Part shown: in pieces, positions 8,235 to 16,220 of the stretch
Layout: the number at the start of each line of letters is the position of its first letter
How positions within the stretch are numbered: position 1 is the stretch's first letter
DNA from: CAZTDU01 sp964617355
GTDB lineage: Bacteria; Pseudomonadota; Gammaproteobacteria; Burkholderiales; SG8-39
DNA length: 64,000 nucleotides
Direction of reading: 5' to 3'
NCBI GenBank assembly: GCA_964617355.1
Contig: CAZTXP010000050.1
Location: 17,658 to 81,657 of the forward strand
The notes under the pieces: generated by a model
Databases searched by the model: none
What the model saw: the letters and a program-made list of their open reading frames with translations, nothing else
Told to the model about the DNA's origin: nothing
Made by a program: the position numbers and the translations under genes

Positions 8235-9995
8235 ATGGAAACCATCAAGGCGGACGTGGCAATCATCGGGGCGGGCGGCGCCGGCTTGCGGGCGGCGATC
8301 GCGCTGGCGGAAGCCGATCCGAAGCTGAAGGTCGCGCTGGTCTCGAAGGTCTACCCGATGCGCAGCCACACCTGCGCAGCCGAGGGTGGCGCGGCCGGGG
8401 TGATCAAGCCCGACGACAGCCTCGAGCACCACTTCAACGACACCGTCGGCGGCGGCGACTGGCTCTCGGACCAGGACGCGGTCGACTTCTTCATCAACGA
8501 GGCGCCCAAGGAATTGCTGCAGCTCGAGCACTGGGGCTGCCCGTGGAGCCGCGAGGCCGACGGCTCGGTCGCGGTGCGGCCCTTCGGCGGCATGAAGAAG
8601 AAGCGCACCTGGTTCGCCGCGGACAAGTCCGGCTTCCACATCCTGCACACGCTCTTCCAGACCTCGCTCAAGTACCCCTCGATCGAGCGCCTCGACGAGT
8701 TCTACGCCACCGAGCTGCTGGTGCACGAGGGCCGCTGCCACGGCCTCGTCGCGATCGAGATGAAGAGCGGGCAGTTCCGCAAGATCCTCGCCGGCTCGGT
8801 GATCGTCGCCGGCGGCGGGGCGGGGCGCATGTTCCCGTTCACCACCAACGGCGCGATCAAGACCGGCGACGGCATGGCGCTCGCGTACCGCGCGGGCGTG
8901 GCGCTGAAGGACATGGAGTTCGTGCAGTACCACCCGACGGGGCTGCCGAACACCGGCATCCTGCTCACCGAAGGCTGCCGCGGCGAAGGCGGCATCCTGC
9001 TGAACAAGAACGGCCGAAGGTATCTTCAGGACTACGGCATGGGCCCGGAGACGCCCGCCGGCCAGCCGGTGCTGAAGACCATGGAGCTCGGGCCCCGCGA
9101 CCGGCTCAGCCAGGCCTTCTGGCACGAGCAGAAGGCGGGCAACACGGTGAAGACGCAGTGGGGCGACTGCGTGCTGCTCGACATGCGCCACCTAGGCGAG
9201 AAGAAGATCGACGAGCGCCTGCCGCTGGTGCGCGACATGTCGCGCAGCTACCTCGGCGTGGACCCGGTCGAGGATCCGGTGCCGGTGCGCCCCGTGGTGC
9301 ACTACATGATGGGCGGCATCGACACCGACCTCCGCGCCGCGACCTCGATCGGCGGCCTGTTCGCCGCGGGCGAGTGCGCCTGCGTCAGCATCAACGGCGC
9401 GAACCGCCTCGGCTCGAATTCGCTCACCGAGCTGCTCGTCTTCGGCCGCCGCGCCGCGATGAGCGCGATGGAGCACCTGCAGTCCGCCAAGGGGGCCGGC
9501 GACGCGTCGGCCATCGACGCCGCCGCCGAGGGCGCGCAGGCGAAGATCCGCGAGCTCTTCCTGCGCCCGAATGGCAAGGAGTCCATCGCCGGCCTGCGCA
9601 GCGAGATGATGCAGACCATGGAGGAGAACGCCGGCATCTACAGGGATGGAACAGGCCTCGCCGCCGCGGTCGCGAAGCTGGCCGAGCTGCGCCGGCGCTA
9701 CAAGGACATCCACCTGCACGACAAGACCAACGTCTACAACACCGACCTCTTGCAGGCGCTGGAGCTGGGCTCGATGCTCGATTGCGCCGAGGCGGTCGCC
9801 GCCAGCGCGCTGGCGCGCACCGAATCGCGCGGCGCGCACCAGCGCCTCGACCACGTGGAACGCGACGACTCGAAGTTCCTCAAGCATTCGCTTGCCACGT
9901 TCCGCGGCATGGACGCCCCGGCGATCGGCTACAAGGACGTCGTCATCACGCGCTCGCAGCCCGGCGTGCGCGACTACTCGGGAGACCACAAATGA
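8235..9995 (+). CDS. frdA: Fumarate reductase flavoprotein subunit FrdA
   Basis: The 586-residue FAD subunit closely resembles enterobacterial FrdA by eye, including runs such as EFVQYHPTGLP, TEGCRGEGGIL and RYLQDYGMGPETP. The N-terminal GAGGAGLRA nucleotide-binding loop is present, and His45 in MRSHT is the expected covalent FAD attachment residue. It reduces fumarate using quinol electrons passed through FrdB. The downstream frdC/frdD genes, rather than sdhC/sdhD, support a quinol:fumarate reductase. A GGGAG ribosome binding site lies 6 bases before the ATG. Confidence 0.95.
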   Translation: METIKADVAIIGAGGAGLRAAIALAEADPKLKVALVSKVYPMRSHTCAAEGGAAGVIKPDDSLEHHFNDTVGGGDWLSDQDAVDFFINEAPKELLQLEHWGCPWSREADGSVAVRPFGGMKKKRTWFAADKSGFHILHTLFQTSLKYPSIERLDEFYATELLVHEGRCHGLVAIEMKSGQFRKILAGSVIVAGGGAGRMFPFTTNGAIKTGDGMALAYRAGVALKDMEFVQYHPTGLPNTGILLTEGCRGEGGILLNKNGRRYLQDYGMGPETPAGQPVLKTMELGPRDRLSQAFWHEQKAGNTVKTQWGDCVLLDMRHLGEKKIDERLPLVRDMSRSYLGVDPVEDPVPVRPVVHYMMGGIDTDLRAATSIGGLFAAGECACVSINGANRLGSNSLTELLVFGRRAAMSAMEHLQSAKGAGDASAIDAAAEGAQAKIRELFLRPNGKESIAGLRSEMMQTMEENAGIYRDGTGLAAAVAKLAELRRRYKDIHLHDKTNVYNTDLLQALELGSMLDCAEAVAASALARTESRGAHQRLDHVERDDSKFLKHSLATFRGMDAPAIGYKDVVITRSQPGVRDYSGDHK

Positions 9996-10741
9996 CCCGC
10001 AAGGTGGTCCTCGAAGTGATGCGCTACAACCCCGAGCAGGACACCGAGCCGCGCTTCCAGCGCTACGAGGCCGACTGCGAGGAGGAGTGGGTGGTGCTCG
10101 ACGCGCTGAACCACGTCAAGGCGACGCAGGATCCGACGCTGAGCTACCGCTGGTCCTGCCACATGGCGGTCTGCGGCAGCTGCGGCATGATGATCAACGG
10201 CGAGCCGAAGCTCGCGTGCAAGACCTTCCTGCGCGACTACGACGGCGTCATCCGCGTCGAGCCGCTGCAGCACTTCCCGGTCGAGCGCGACCTCGTCACC
10301 GTGATCGACGACTTCATGACGAAGTTCAAGCGCGTGAAGCCGTACCTGATCCCGAAGGAAGAGAAGCCCGTCGAGGCGGGCGAATACCGCCAGACGCCCG
10401 CGGAGCTGAAGAAGTACAAGCAGTTCACGCTCTGCATCAACTGCATGCTGTGCTATGCCGCCTGCCCGGAATACGGGCTTACGCCGAAGTTCATCGGCCC
10501 GGCGGCGATCTCGATGGCGCACCGCTGGAACTCCGATTCGCGCGACGGCGGCCGCGACGCGCGCCAGGAGGAAGTCGCCACCGGCGAGGGCGTCTGGGAG
10601 TGCTCCTTCGTCGGCGCCTGCTCCGAGGTATGCCCCGAGCACGTCGACCCGGCGAGCGCGCTGCAGCAGGTGAAGATCAAGAGCACCGTCGACTGGGTCC
10701 TCGAGAAACTGGTCCCCGGCGGCAAGAAGGAAGGGGGCTGA
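9992..10741 (+). CDS. frdB: Fumarate reductase iron-sulfur subunit FrdB
   Basis: A 249-residue subunit with three cysteine clusters in the expected order: a [2Fe-2S] set in CHMAVCGSCGMM and a later LACK, a [4Fe-4S] set CINCMLCYAACP, and a [3Fe-4S] set CSFVGACSEVCP. The VCPEHVDPASALQQ segment is very FrdB-like. ATGA overlap with frdA. Confidence 0.95.
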   Translation: MTRKVVLEVMRYNPEQDTEPRFQRYEADCEEEWVVLDALNHVKATQDPTLSYRWSCHMAVCGSCGMMINGEPKLACKTFLRDYDGVIRVEPLQHFPVERDLVTVIDDFMTKFKRVKPYLIPKEEKPVEAGEYRQTPAELKKYKQFTLCINCMLCYAACPEYGLTPKFIGPAAISMAHRWNSDSRDGGRDARQEEVATGEGVWECSFVGACSEVCPEHVDPASALQQVKIKSTVDWVLEKLVPGGKKEGG

Positions 10742-10742
10742 C

Positions 10743-11135
10743 ATGCCGAGGCGCCCGTACGTCCGCGAAGTGCCGAAGACCACCTGGTTCCTGCGCCACC
10801 CGCGCTACATGCGCTACATGGCGCGCGAGGTCACCTGCTTCTTCGTCGGCGGATATTCGCTGCTGATGCTGCTGGGCCTGCTGCGCCTGTCGCAGGGAGA
10901 GGTGGCGTGGAACGGCTTCCTGGAAACGCTGAAGTCGCCGCTGAGCGTGGTGCTGCACCTCCTCGCGCTCGCCTTCACGGTCTACAACACGGTCACCTGG
11001 TTCAACGTCACGCCCAAGGCGCTGCCGATCCAGGTCGGCGAGGAATTCGTCCCCGGCATCGTCATCACCGGCGCGCACTACGCCGGCTGGGCGGTGTTCT
11101 CGGTGGGTCTCTTCTGGCTGGCGGGGGTGCTCTGA
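10743..11135 (+). CDS. frdC: Fumarate reductase membrane anchor FrdC
   Basis: A 130-residue protein with three membrane helices. The N-terminal RRPYVREVPKTTWF and the MAREVT segment match the FrdC pattern, in which the Arg-Glu pair lies near the quinone site. It starts immediately after frdB and overlaps frdD by one base. No heme-ligand pattern is obvious, fitting a heme-free (type D) anchor. Confidence 0.9.
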   Translation: MPRRPYVREVPKTTWFLRHPRYMRYMAREVTCFFVGGYSLLMLLGLLRLSQGEVAWNGFLETLKSPLSVVLHLLALAFTVYNTVTWFNVTPKALPIQVGEEFVPGIVITGAHYAGWAVFSVGLFWLAGVL

Positions 11136-11476
11136 TGGCCAAGTCGAACAAGCCGATCGTCTGGGGCCCGTTCGCGGCGGGCGGCACCGTGGCGGCCTTC
11201 GCCATCCCGGCGATCATCGTCCTCACGCTGCTGGTCGCGCTCGGCAAGGCGCCGGTGGGTCTCTCGTATGCTGCGGTGCACGCCTTCGCCGCGCACTGGC
11301 TCGGCAAGGCGTCGATCTTCGTCGTGGTGTCCCTCTCGTTGATGGGGGCGATGCACCGCCTGAGGATCACTTGCTATGACTTCGGCCTTCGCGCCGACAC
11401 CTTGGTCGCGACGGTGGTGTATCTTGTCGCCGCGGCCGGAACCCTTGCTGCGGCCGTGATCCTGCTGCGCATCTGA
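11135..11476 (+). CDS. frdD: Fumarate reductase membrane anchor FrdD
   Basis: A 113-residue anchor with three membrane helices; the N-terminal PIVWGPFAAGGTVAA and the MHRLRITCYDF region correspond to FrdD (WGLFGAGG, LHRMHHAMHD in the enterobacterial protein). It completes the frdABCD operon; a methyltransferase gene follows 24 bases later. Confidence 0.9.
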   Translation: MAKSNKPIVWGPFAAGGTVAAFAIPAIIVLTLLVALGKAPVGLSYAAVHAFAAHWLGKASIFVVVSLSLMGAMHRLRITCYDFGLRADTLVATVVYLVAAAGTLAAAVILLRI

Positions 11477-11500
11477 GAAGAAGAAAGAGGAGGAAGTCCC

Positions 11501-12259
11501 ATGCCCCCGCCCCCCATCGCCATGCGCGAGCAGCTCCGCGAGGAGCGCTTCAACCCCATCTGGTCGCAGGAGCTGAACAAGGTGTTCGCGGATGTCGCGC
11601 CGTACTACGACAACGCGAACTACGTCGCCAGCCTCGGCCTCTGGGGCTACTTCCTGCGCCAGTTCATGAGCACGGTGGACGTGAAGCCGAACGAGCGCGT
11701 GCTCGACGTCTGCGCCGGCACCAACGCCATCGGCATCGCGCTGCTGAACCGCGAGCCGACGCTCGACGTGCACGCCATGGACCGCAGCCCCGACATGCAG
11801 CGCGTCGGCGGCGAGCGCGCGAAGGCGCGCGGCTTCACCATCTCGAGCACCATCGGCGACGTGCACCACCTGCCGTTCCCGGACAACCACTTCGACGTCG
11901 TCACGTTGCAGTTCGCATCCCGGCACCTGCGCATCCGTCGCGTGTTCGACGAGGTGTTCCGCGTGCTGAAGCCGGGCGGGCACTTCCACCACAGCGACAT
12001 GCTGCGCCCGGCCAACCCCACGGTGGAGAAGATCTACTACGGGTATCTCCGCATGTGCCTCGCGTTCACCGGGTTCCTGTTCAGGAGCGACGAGCCGGCG
12101 CTGAACTGCAAGCGCTACTTCATCCACGCGCTGGAGATGTTCTACTCGTCCGAGGAACTGTCGGACGTCCTGCGCGAGCACGGCTTCACCGACGTGACCT
12201 ACAAGAACGTCTTCCTCGGCATGCTGGGCTTCCACCGGGCGGTGAAGCCGAAGGCGTAG
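11501..12259 (+). CDS. UbiE/MenG-like class I methyltransferase linked to frd
   Basis: A 252-residue SAM-dependent methyltransferase. The N-terminal FADVAPYYDNANYVASLGLWGYF resembles the UbiE/MenG start, and motif I reads VLDVCAGTNAIG (67-78), with Asn where the family usually has Gly. Later motifs (DNHFDVVTLQFASRHL, VLKPGGHFHHSDMLRP) also fit the quinone-methyltransferase group. A strong GAGGAGG site precedes the ATG, and the gene follows frdD closely. By context it probably acts on the quinone pool used by fumarate reductase. Which quinone (menaquinone, a methylated form or rhodoquinone) cannot be told from sequence alone. Confidence 0.7.
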   Translation: MPPPPIAMREQLREERFNPIWSQELNKVFADVAPYYDNANYVASLGLWGYFLRQFMSTVDVKPNERVLDVCAGTNAIGIALLNREPTLDVHAMDRSPDMQRVGGERAKARGFTISSTIGDVHHLPFPDNHFDVVTLQFASRHLRIRRVFDEVFRVLKPGGHFHHSDMLRPANPTVEKIYYGYLRMCLAFTGFLFRSDEPALNCKRYFIHALEMFYSSEELSDVLREHGFTDVTYKNVFLGMLGFHRAVKPKA

Positions 12260-12303
12260 CGCTCCGGGCGTGGTACGGTTCGGGGCCCCTTCGGGCGCCC
12301 CCA

Positions 12304-12924
12304 ATGGACCGTACCTCCAACGCCCGCTCGATCGCCAAGTACCGCCGCCGCGCCGCGGCTTACGACGGCACCACGCGTTTCACCGAGCCGATCCGGCGAC
12401 GGGCCATCGACCGGCTTGCGCTGCGCCCGGGGGATCGCGTCCTCGACGTCGGCAGCGGCACGGGATTGTCGTTCGAGGCCATCCTCGCGCGCATCGGACC
12501 TTCGGGGCACCTCGTGGCCGTCGAGCAGAGCCCCGACATGATGGCGCAGGCGAGGGAGCGGGTGGCCCGCCATGGCTGGGCGAACGTCACGCTGGTGGAG
12601 GCACCCTTGGAGGACCTGCCGCCGGGAATGCGGGTCGACGCGGCCCTGTTCTTCTATACGCACGACATCCTGCGCACGCGCGAGGCCGTCGCGGTTGCAG
12701 CAGCGGCTGCGCGTGGCGGCCGGGTTGCAGCGGCCGGCGTGAAGTTCTACCCGTGGTGGGCCGGCCCGGCGAACGCGCACGTCTGGGTGAAGAACTGGCT
12801 CTACAACGCGCGTCCGGCCGGATTGCGCGCGCCGTGGGACATCCTCGAGCGCCACGCCGCGCTCGAACGGGAGACGACGCTGTGGGGGAGGGGATACCTG
12901 GCATGGGGACGATTCGAGGGCTGA
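12304..12924 (+). CDS. Class I SAM-dependent methyltransferase
   Basis: A 206-residue protein with motif I VLDVGSGTGLSF and the acidic VAVEQSPDMM strand, typical of small-molecule class I methyltransferases. The N-terminal IAKYRRRAAAYDGTTRFT is common in UbiE-like and phospholipid methyltransferase relatives. Substrate unknown. The gene overlaps the next one by 22 bases if that gene starts at 12903. Confidence 0.65.
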   Translation: MDRTSNARSIAKYRRRAAAYDGTTRFTEPIRRRAIDRLALRPGDRVLDVGSGTGLSFEAILARIGPSGHLVAVEQSPDMMAQARERVARHGWANVTLVEAPLEDLPPGMRVDAALFFYTHDILRTREAVAVAAAAARGGRVAAAGVKFYPWWAGPANAHVWVKNWLYNARPAGLRAPWDILERHAALERETTLWGRGYLAWGRFEG

Positions 12925-13568
12925 GCGCGATGGCATTCGCCGCCGCCGCCTTTGCCGCGCACGCGGAGCCGAACGTGCCGCTCGACGGCGCACGCCTGGC
13001 CGCCGATCTGAAGAAGGGCGGCTACGTCGTCTACTTCCGCCACACCGCGACGCTGCCGGAGCACGAGCACGAGGCGAAGCACCGGCGCGAAGGCACGCAC
13101 CGCTTGGAGGACTGCGCCACGCAGCGCAACCTGAGCGAACTCGGCTACCTGCAGGCGCGCACGCAGGCCGACTGGGTGGCAAGGCTCGGCATTCCGATGG
13201 GCGAAGTGTTCGCCAGCCGCTACTGCCGCACGCGCATCCACGCCGCCTTCTTCACCGCGGCCCTGTCGTTCAGCGACCCGATCACGCCGGTGCGCAATCC
13301 CGAGAAGGCCGCCGCGCTGAAGCGCATGCTCGCCACGCCGCCGGCGCCCGGCACGAACACCTTCGTCTTCGCGCACGGCGGCATCCTCTGGCAGGCCACC
13401 GACTACGACAGCGTGGAAGCCGAGACCTTCGTCTTCCGGCCCGGGCCGAAGGGCGCCGAACTCGTGGCGACCATCAAGATGCACGAGTGGTCCGCGCTCG
13501 CCGCCGGCGGGCCATGCTGCGCGCCGCGCCCGTTCTGGAGCGGGCAGGGCACGCCGCCGGTGGAGTGA
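12903..13568 (+). CDS. Secreted histidine-phosphatase-family protein
   Basis: A 221-residue protein with a probable signal peptide (hydrophobic stretch to about residue 21, ending AHA). It carries the phosphohistidine motif RHT (46-48) and a distal His in FAHGGILWQ, as in branch 2 or SixA-like phosphatases. The start at 12903 gives the basic N-terminus needed for export; an internal ATG at 12930 is the alternative. Substrate unknown. Its stop directly abuts the stop of the convergent phnE-like gene. Confidence 0.65.
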   Translation: MGTIRGLSAMAFAAAAFAAHAEPNVPLDGARLAADLKKGGYVVYFRHTATLPEHEHEAKHRREGTHRLEDCATQRNLSELGYLQARTQADWVARLGIPMGEVFASRYCRTRIHAAFFTAALSFSDPITPVRNPEKAAALKRMLATPPAPGTNTFVFAHGGILWQATDYDSVEAETFVFRPGPKGAELVATIKMHEWSALAAGGPCCAPRPFWSGQGTPPVE

Positions 13569-14453
13569 TCAGCGGCTGCGCGACAGCCGCTGGCGGATCG
13601 CGCCGCTCGCGCGGTCGAACAGCACCACCATCGCCGCGATCGCGACCAGCAGCGTCGCGAGCCGCCCCCACTGGAAGAGCGACACCGCCTCGGTGACCAG
13701 CAGACCGAGGCCGCCCGCGCCGATCAGGCCGAGCACGGTGGAGTCGCGCACGTTGAACTCCCAGACGTAGAAGTGGATCGACAGCAGGCGCGGCAGCATC
13801 GTGCGGCCGAGCGCGTGCACCAGCGTCTGCAGGCGCGTGAGGCCGAGCGCGAGGCCGGACTCGACCAGGTCCGCGTCCAGCGTCTCGATCGACTCGGCGT
13901 AGAGCTTGCCGTACGTGCCGAAGGAGTGCAGCGCGATGGCGAGGATGCCGGCCATCGGGCCCAGTCCGATGATGCCGACCATGATCAATCCGAACACCAG
14001 CGTGTGGATCGAGCGCGCCACGTCGAGCGCGAGGCGCGCGGGCACGACGAGCGCGCGAGGCAGCTGCATGTTGCGCGCCGACGCGATGCCGAAGGGCAGC
14101 GCCGCGAGCGCAGCGAGCAGCGAACCCAGCGTCGCGATCTTGAACGTGGTCCAGGTCGCGCGGGCGACGGCGGCGAGGAAGGCGGCCTCGGTTTCGCGGC
14201 GGTTCTCGGTGCGCAGCACGCGGCCATCGTCGCTCTTGTACTCGACGACCGGCTCGCCGAACCACAGGTTCAGGAAGCTCGGCGCCGAGAGTTCGACGGC
14301 GGTCTTCTTCAGGTTCTCCCAGGGGCGGCGGCCGAACGAGAGATCGCCCGCGGCGACCAGCGAGCCGACGCACAGCGCGACCAGCAGCGCGTAGGCGGCG
14401 ACGAGGCCCCGCAGGCGCGGCGGCGGATCGTTGCCGACGGGCGCCGCCGCCAC
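13569..14453 (-). CDS. phnE: Phosphonate/phosphate-type ABC transporter permease (PhnE-like)
   Basis: A 294-residue inner membrane permease with the binding-protein-dependent transport signature around EALGLTRLQ-type text (ESGLALGLTRLQ). It has hydrophobic segments near the N-terminus and throughout the C-terminal half. GTG start 4 bases after the stop of the phnD-like gene. No ATP-binding phnC gene is in view, so the ATPase must be elsewhere or is lacking. Confidence 0.82.
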   Translation of the reverse strand: MAAAPVGNDPPPRLRGLVAAYALLVALCVGSLVAAGDLSFGRRPWENLKKTAVELSAPSFLNLWFGEPVVEYKSDDGRVLRTENRRETEAAFLAAVARATWTTFKIATLGSLLAALAALPFGIASARNMQLPRALVVPARLALDVARSIHTLVFGLIMVGIIGLGPMAGILAIALHSFGTYGKLYAESIETLDADLVESGLALGLTRLQTLVHALGRTMLPRLLSIHFYVWEFNVRDSTVLGLIGAGGLGLLVTEAVSLFQWGRLATLLVAIAAMVVLFDRASGAIRQRLSRSR

Positions 14454-14457
14454 GGCG

Positions 14458-15318
14458 TCAGCGCGGCGAGAGCTTGCCGGTGGCGAGCCCGGCGTCGCGG
14501 ATCGGCTTGTAGTAGGCGTTGTCCTTCGTGACGAAGCCGGTGTAGCGCGCGGGCAGCAGCTTCGGGTTCGCCTTCAGTTCGCCGCCGACGGCCGCGAGCG
14601 CCGCCTGCAGGCGCTGCACGAAGGCCTTGTCCTTGTACAGTGAGGCGCTCACCGCGAAGGCGTCGTTCGGCAGCGGCGGCGAGGTCCAGAACACCACGCT
14701 GTCGGCGGCCTTGACGAGGCCCTCGGCGATCATCGCGTCGCGATTGCGGTTGTAGTCGGCGCCGGCATCCAGCTCGCCGCGCGCCACCGACAGTTCGATC
14801 GCCTGGTGCTTGGTGTACAGCGTCTTCGAGAAGTACCTCTCCGGGTCGGCGATGCCGCGCGTCATCAGGAAGTGCAGCGGAATGAGGTACCCCGAGGTCG
14901 AGCCCTTGTCGCCGAACGCGAAGCTGCGGCCCTTCAGGTCGTCCACGGTCTTGATGCCCGACTTCGGGTGCGTGACCATGATGGCGAAGTACTCGGGCTT
15001 GCCTTCGTACATGATCGTCGACACGGCCTGCGCGCCGGCCTCGTGGTTGGCAAGCACGTAGCCCCATGGCCCCATCAGCGAGAGGTCGGTCTCGCCGTTC
15101 GCCAGCGACTTGGCGAGGCCTTCCCAGGTGTCCACCGTGTAGAGCTTGACCTCGCGCCCGAGTTTCCTGCCGAGATACTCGGCGAGCGGGCGGTAGGTGG
15201 CGTCGTTCTTCTCGCGATCCGGCTGGAACAGGCCGACGCCGAACTTCAGCGGGCCGCCTTGCGCAAGCGCGGGAGCGGAGGCGGCGACGAGCAGGGCGAG
15301 GGCGATGCGGCGGAACAA
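14458..15318 (-). CDS. phnD: Phosphonate/phosphite-type substrate-binding protein (PhnD-like)
   Basis: A 286-residue periplasmic binding protein of the PhnD family: signal peptide ending APALAQ, then FGVGLFQPDREKNDATY, YLGRKLGREV and the LMGPWGYVL segment. The start is a TTG preceded by AAAGGA with 9-base spacing. It precedes a PhnE-like permease. The arsenic operon lies divergently upstream, so the true ligand could be phosphonate, phosphite or another oxyanion. Confidence 0.8.
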   Translation of the reverse strand: MFRRIALALLVAASAPALAQGGPLKFGVGLFQPDREKNDATYRPLAEYLGRKLGREVKLYTVDTWEGLAKSLANGETDLSLMGPWGYVLANHEAGAQAVSTIMYEGKPEYFAIMVTHPKSGIKTVDDLKGRSFAFGDKGSTSGYLIPLHFLMTRGIADPERYFSKTLYTKHQAIELSVARGELDAGADYNRNRDAMIAEGLVKAADSVVFWTSPPLPNDAFAVSASLYKDKAFVQRLQAALAAVGGELKANPKLLPARYTGFVTKDNAYYKPIRDAGLATGKLSPR

Positions 15319-15414
15319 GGATGCGATTCCTTTGGAAGGGGGCGCATTACACCATGCGGCTGCGCTTGGTCGCGTGGCCGGCGCCGTCCTTACGGGGCTA
15401 TTGCCGATCGGCTT

Positions 15415-15436
15415 TATTTCTATTATTCTGGAAATA
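15415..15436 (+). promoter_or_regulatory. Candidate ArsR operator
   Basis: A 6-bp inverted repeat TATTTC-N10-GAAATA sits in an AT-rich stretch of otherwise GC-rich DNA and overlaps the first base of the arsR start codon. Autoregulation by the ArsR repressor encoded just downstream is the natural reading; it could also affect the divergent phnD-like gene. Confidence 0.45.
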
Positions 15437-15771
15437 TGGAAATCAATCATGCCGTCGAGATCCTCGGCGCGCTCGCGCAGCCCAGCCGGCTCGCGATCTT
15501 CCGCCTGCTCGTGCAGGCAGGCGAGGAGGGCCTCGCCGCCGGCGCGATCGGCGAGAAGCTCGGGCTTGCGCCGGCGACGCTTTCCTTCCACCTCGCGCAA
15601 CTCACGCGCGCCGGCGTCACGGCGAGCCGCACGCAGGGGCGCTACGTCATCTATCGCGCCGACTTCGGCGCCATGGCGCACCTGCTGCAGTACCTGACCG
15701 AAGACTGTTGCGGCGGGCGCGCGTGCCTGCCGGTGCCGGTGGCGCCGCCGCGCAAGCGAAAGGCGGCCTGA
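15436..15771 (+). CDS. arsR: ArsR-family metalloregulator
   Basis: A 111-residue winged-helix repressor. The recognition helix region reads PATLSFHLAQLTRAG (46-60), and Cys91, Cys92 and Cys97 near the C-terminus (EDCCGGRAC) could bind trivalent arsenic. First gene of an arsR-arsC-ATP-grasp-acr3 operon with 2-base spacing to arsC. Confidence 0.9.
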   Translation: MEINHAVEILGALAQPSRLAIFRLLVQAGEEGLAAGAIGEKLGLAPATLSFHLAQLTRAGVTASRTQGRYVIYRADFGAMAHLLQYLTEDCCGGRACLPVPVAPPRKRKAA

Positions 15772-15773
15772 CG

Positions 15774-16220
15774 ATGAAGCACGTGCTGTTCCTTTGTACG
15801 GGCAACTCGGCGCGCAGCATCCTCGCCGAGGGCTACCTCAACCACGCGGGGCACGGGCGTTTCCGCGCGCACAGCGCCGGCAGCAAACCGGCGGGGCGAG
15901 TGAATCCCTTCGCGCTCGAACTGCTGCGCGCAAAGGGCATCGCGACGGAGGGCGCGCGCTCCAAGAGCTGGGACGAGTTCGCCGCGCCCGGCGCGCCGGT
16001 GATGGACTACATCTTCACGGTCTGCGACAACGCCGCGGGCGAGGTGTGCCCGTTCTGGCCGGGGCGTCCGGCGACGGCGCACTGGGGCGTGGACGACCCG
16101 GCCGCGGTCGAGGGCACCGACGCCGAGAAGCGCGCGGCGTTCGAACTCGCCTACGCGCGCCTCGCCGCGAAGATCGACGCCTGGCTCGCGAGTCCCGGAA
16201 TCGCCGATGGATCGCGCTGA
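15774..16220 (+). CDS. arsC: Arsenate reductase, low-molecular-weight phosphatase type
   Basis: A 148-residue enzyme of the thioredoxin-linked ArsC/LMW-PTP fold. The catalytic P-loop CTGNSARS is at 8-15, and further Cys residues occur in FTVCDNAAGEVCPFWP. It reduces arsenate to arsenite for export by Acr3. The gene overlaps the following ATP-grasp gene by 14 bases. Confidence 0.9.
   Translation: MKHVLFLCTGNSARSILAEGYLNHAGHGRFRAHSAGSKPAGRVNPFALELLRAKGIATEGARSKSWDEFAAPGAPVMDYIFTVCDNAAGEVCPFWPGRPATAHWGVDDPAAVEGTDAEKRAAFELAYARLAAKIDAWLASPGIADGSR

Noticed and set aside
12260..12303. GC-rich hairpin between the two methyltransferase genes as a terminator
   Set aside because: Stem is short and has no T-tract; the genes may still be co-transcribed.
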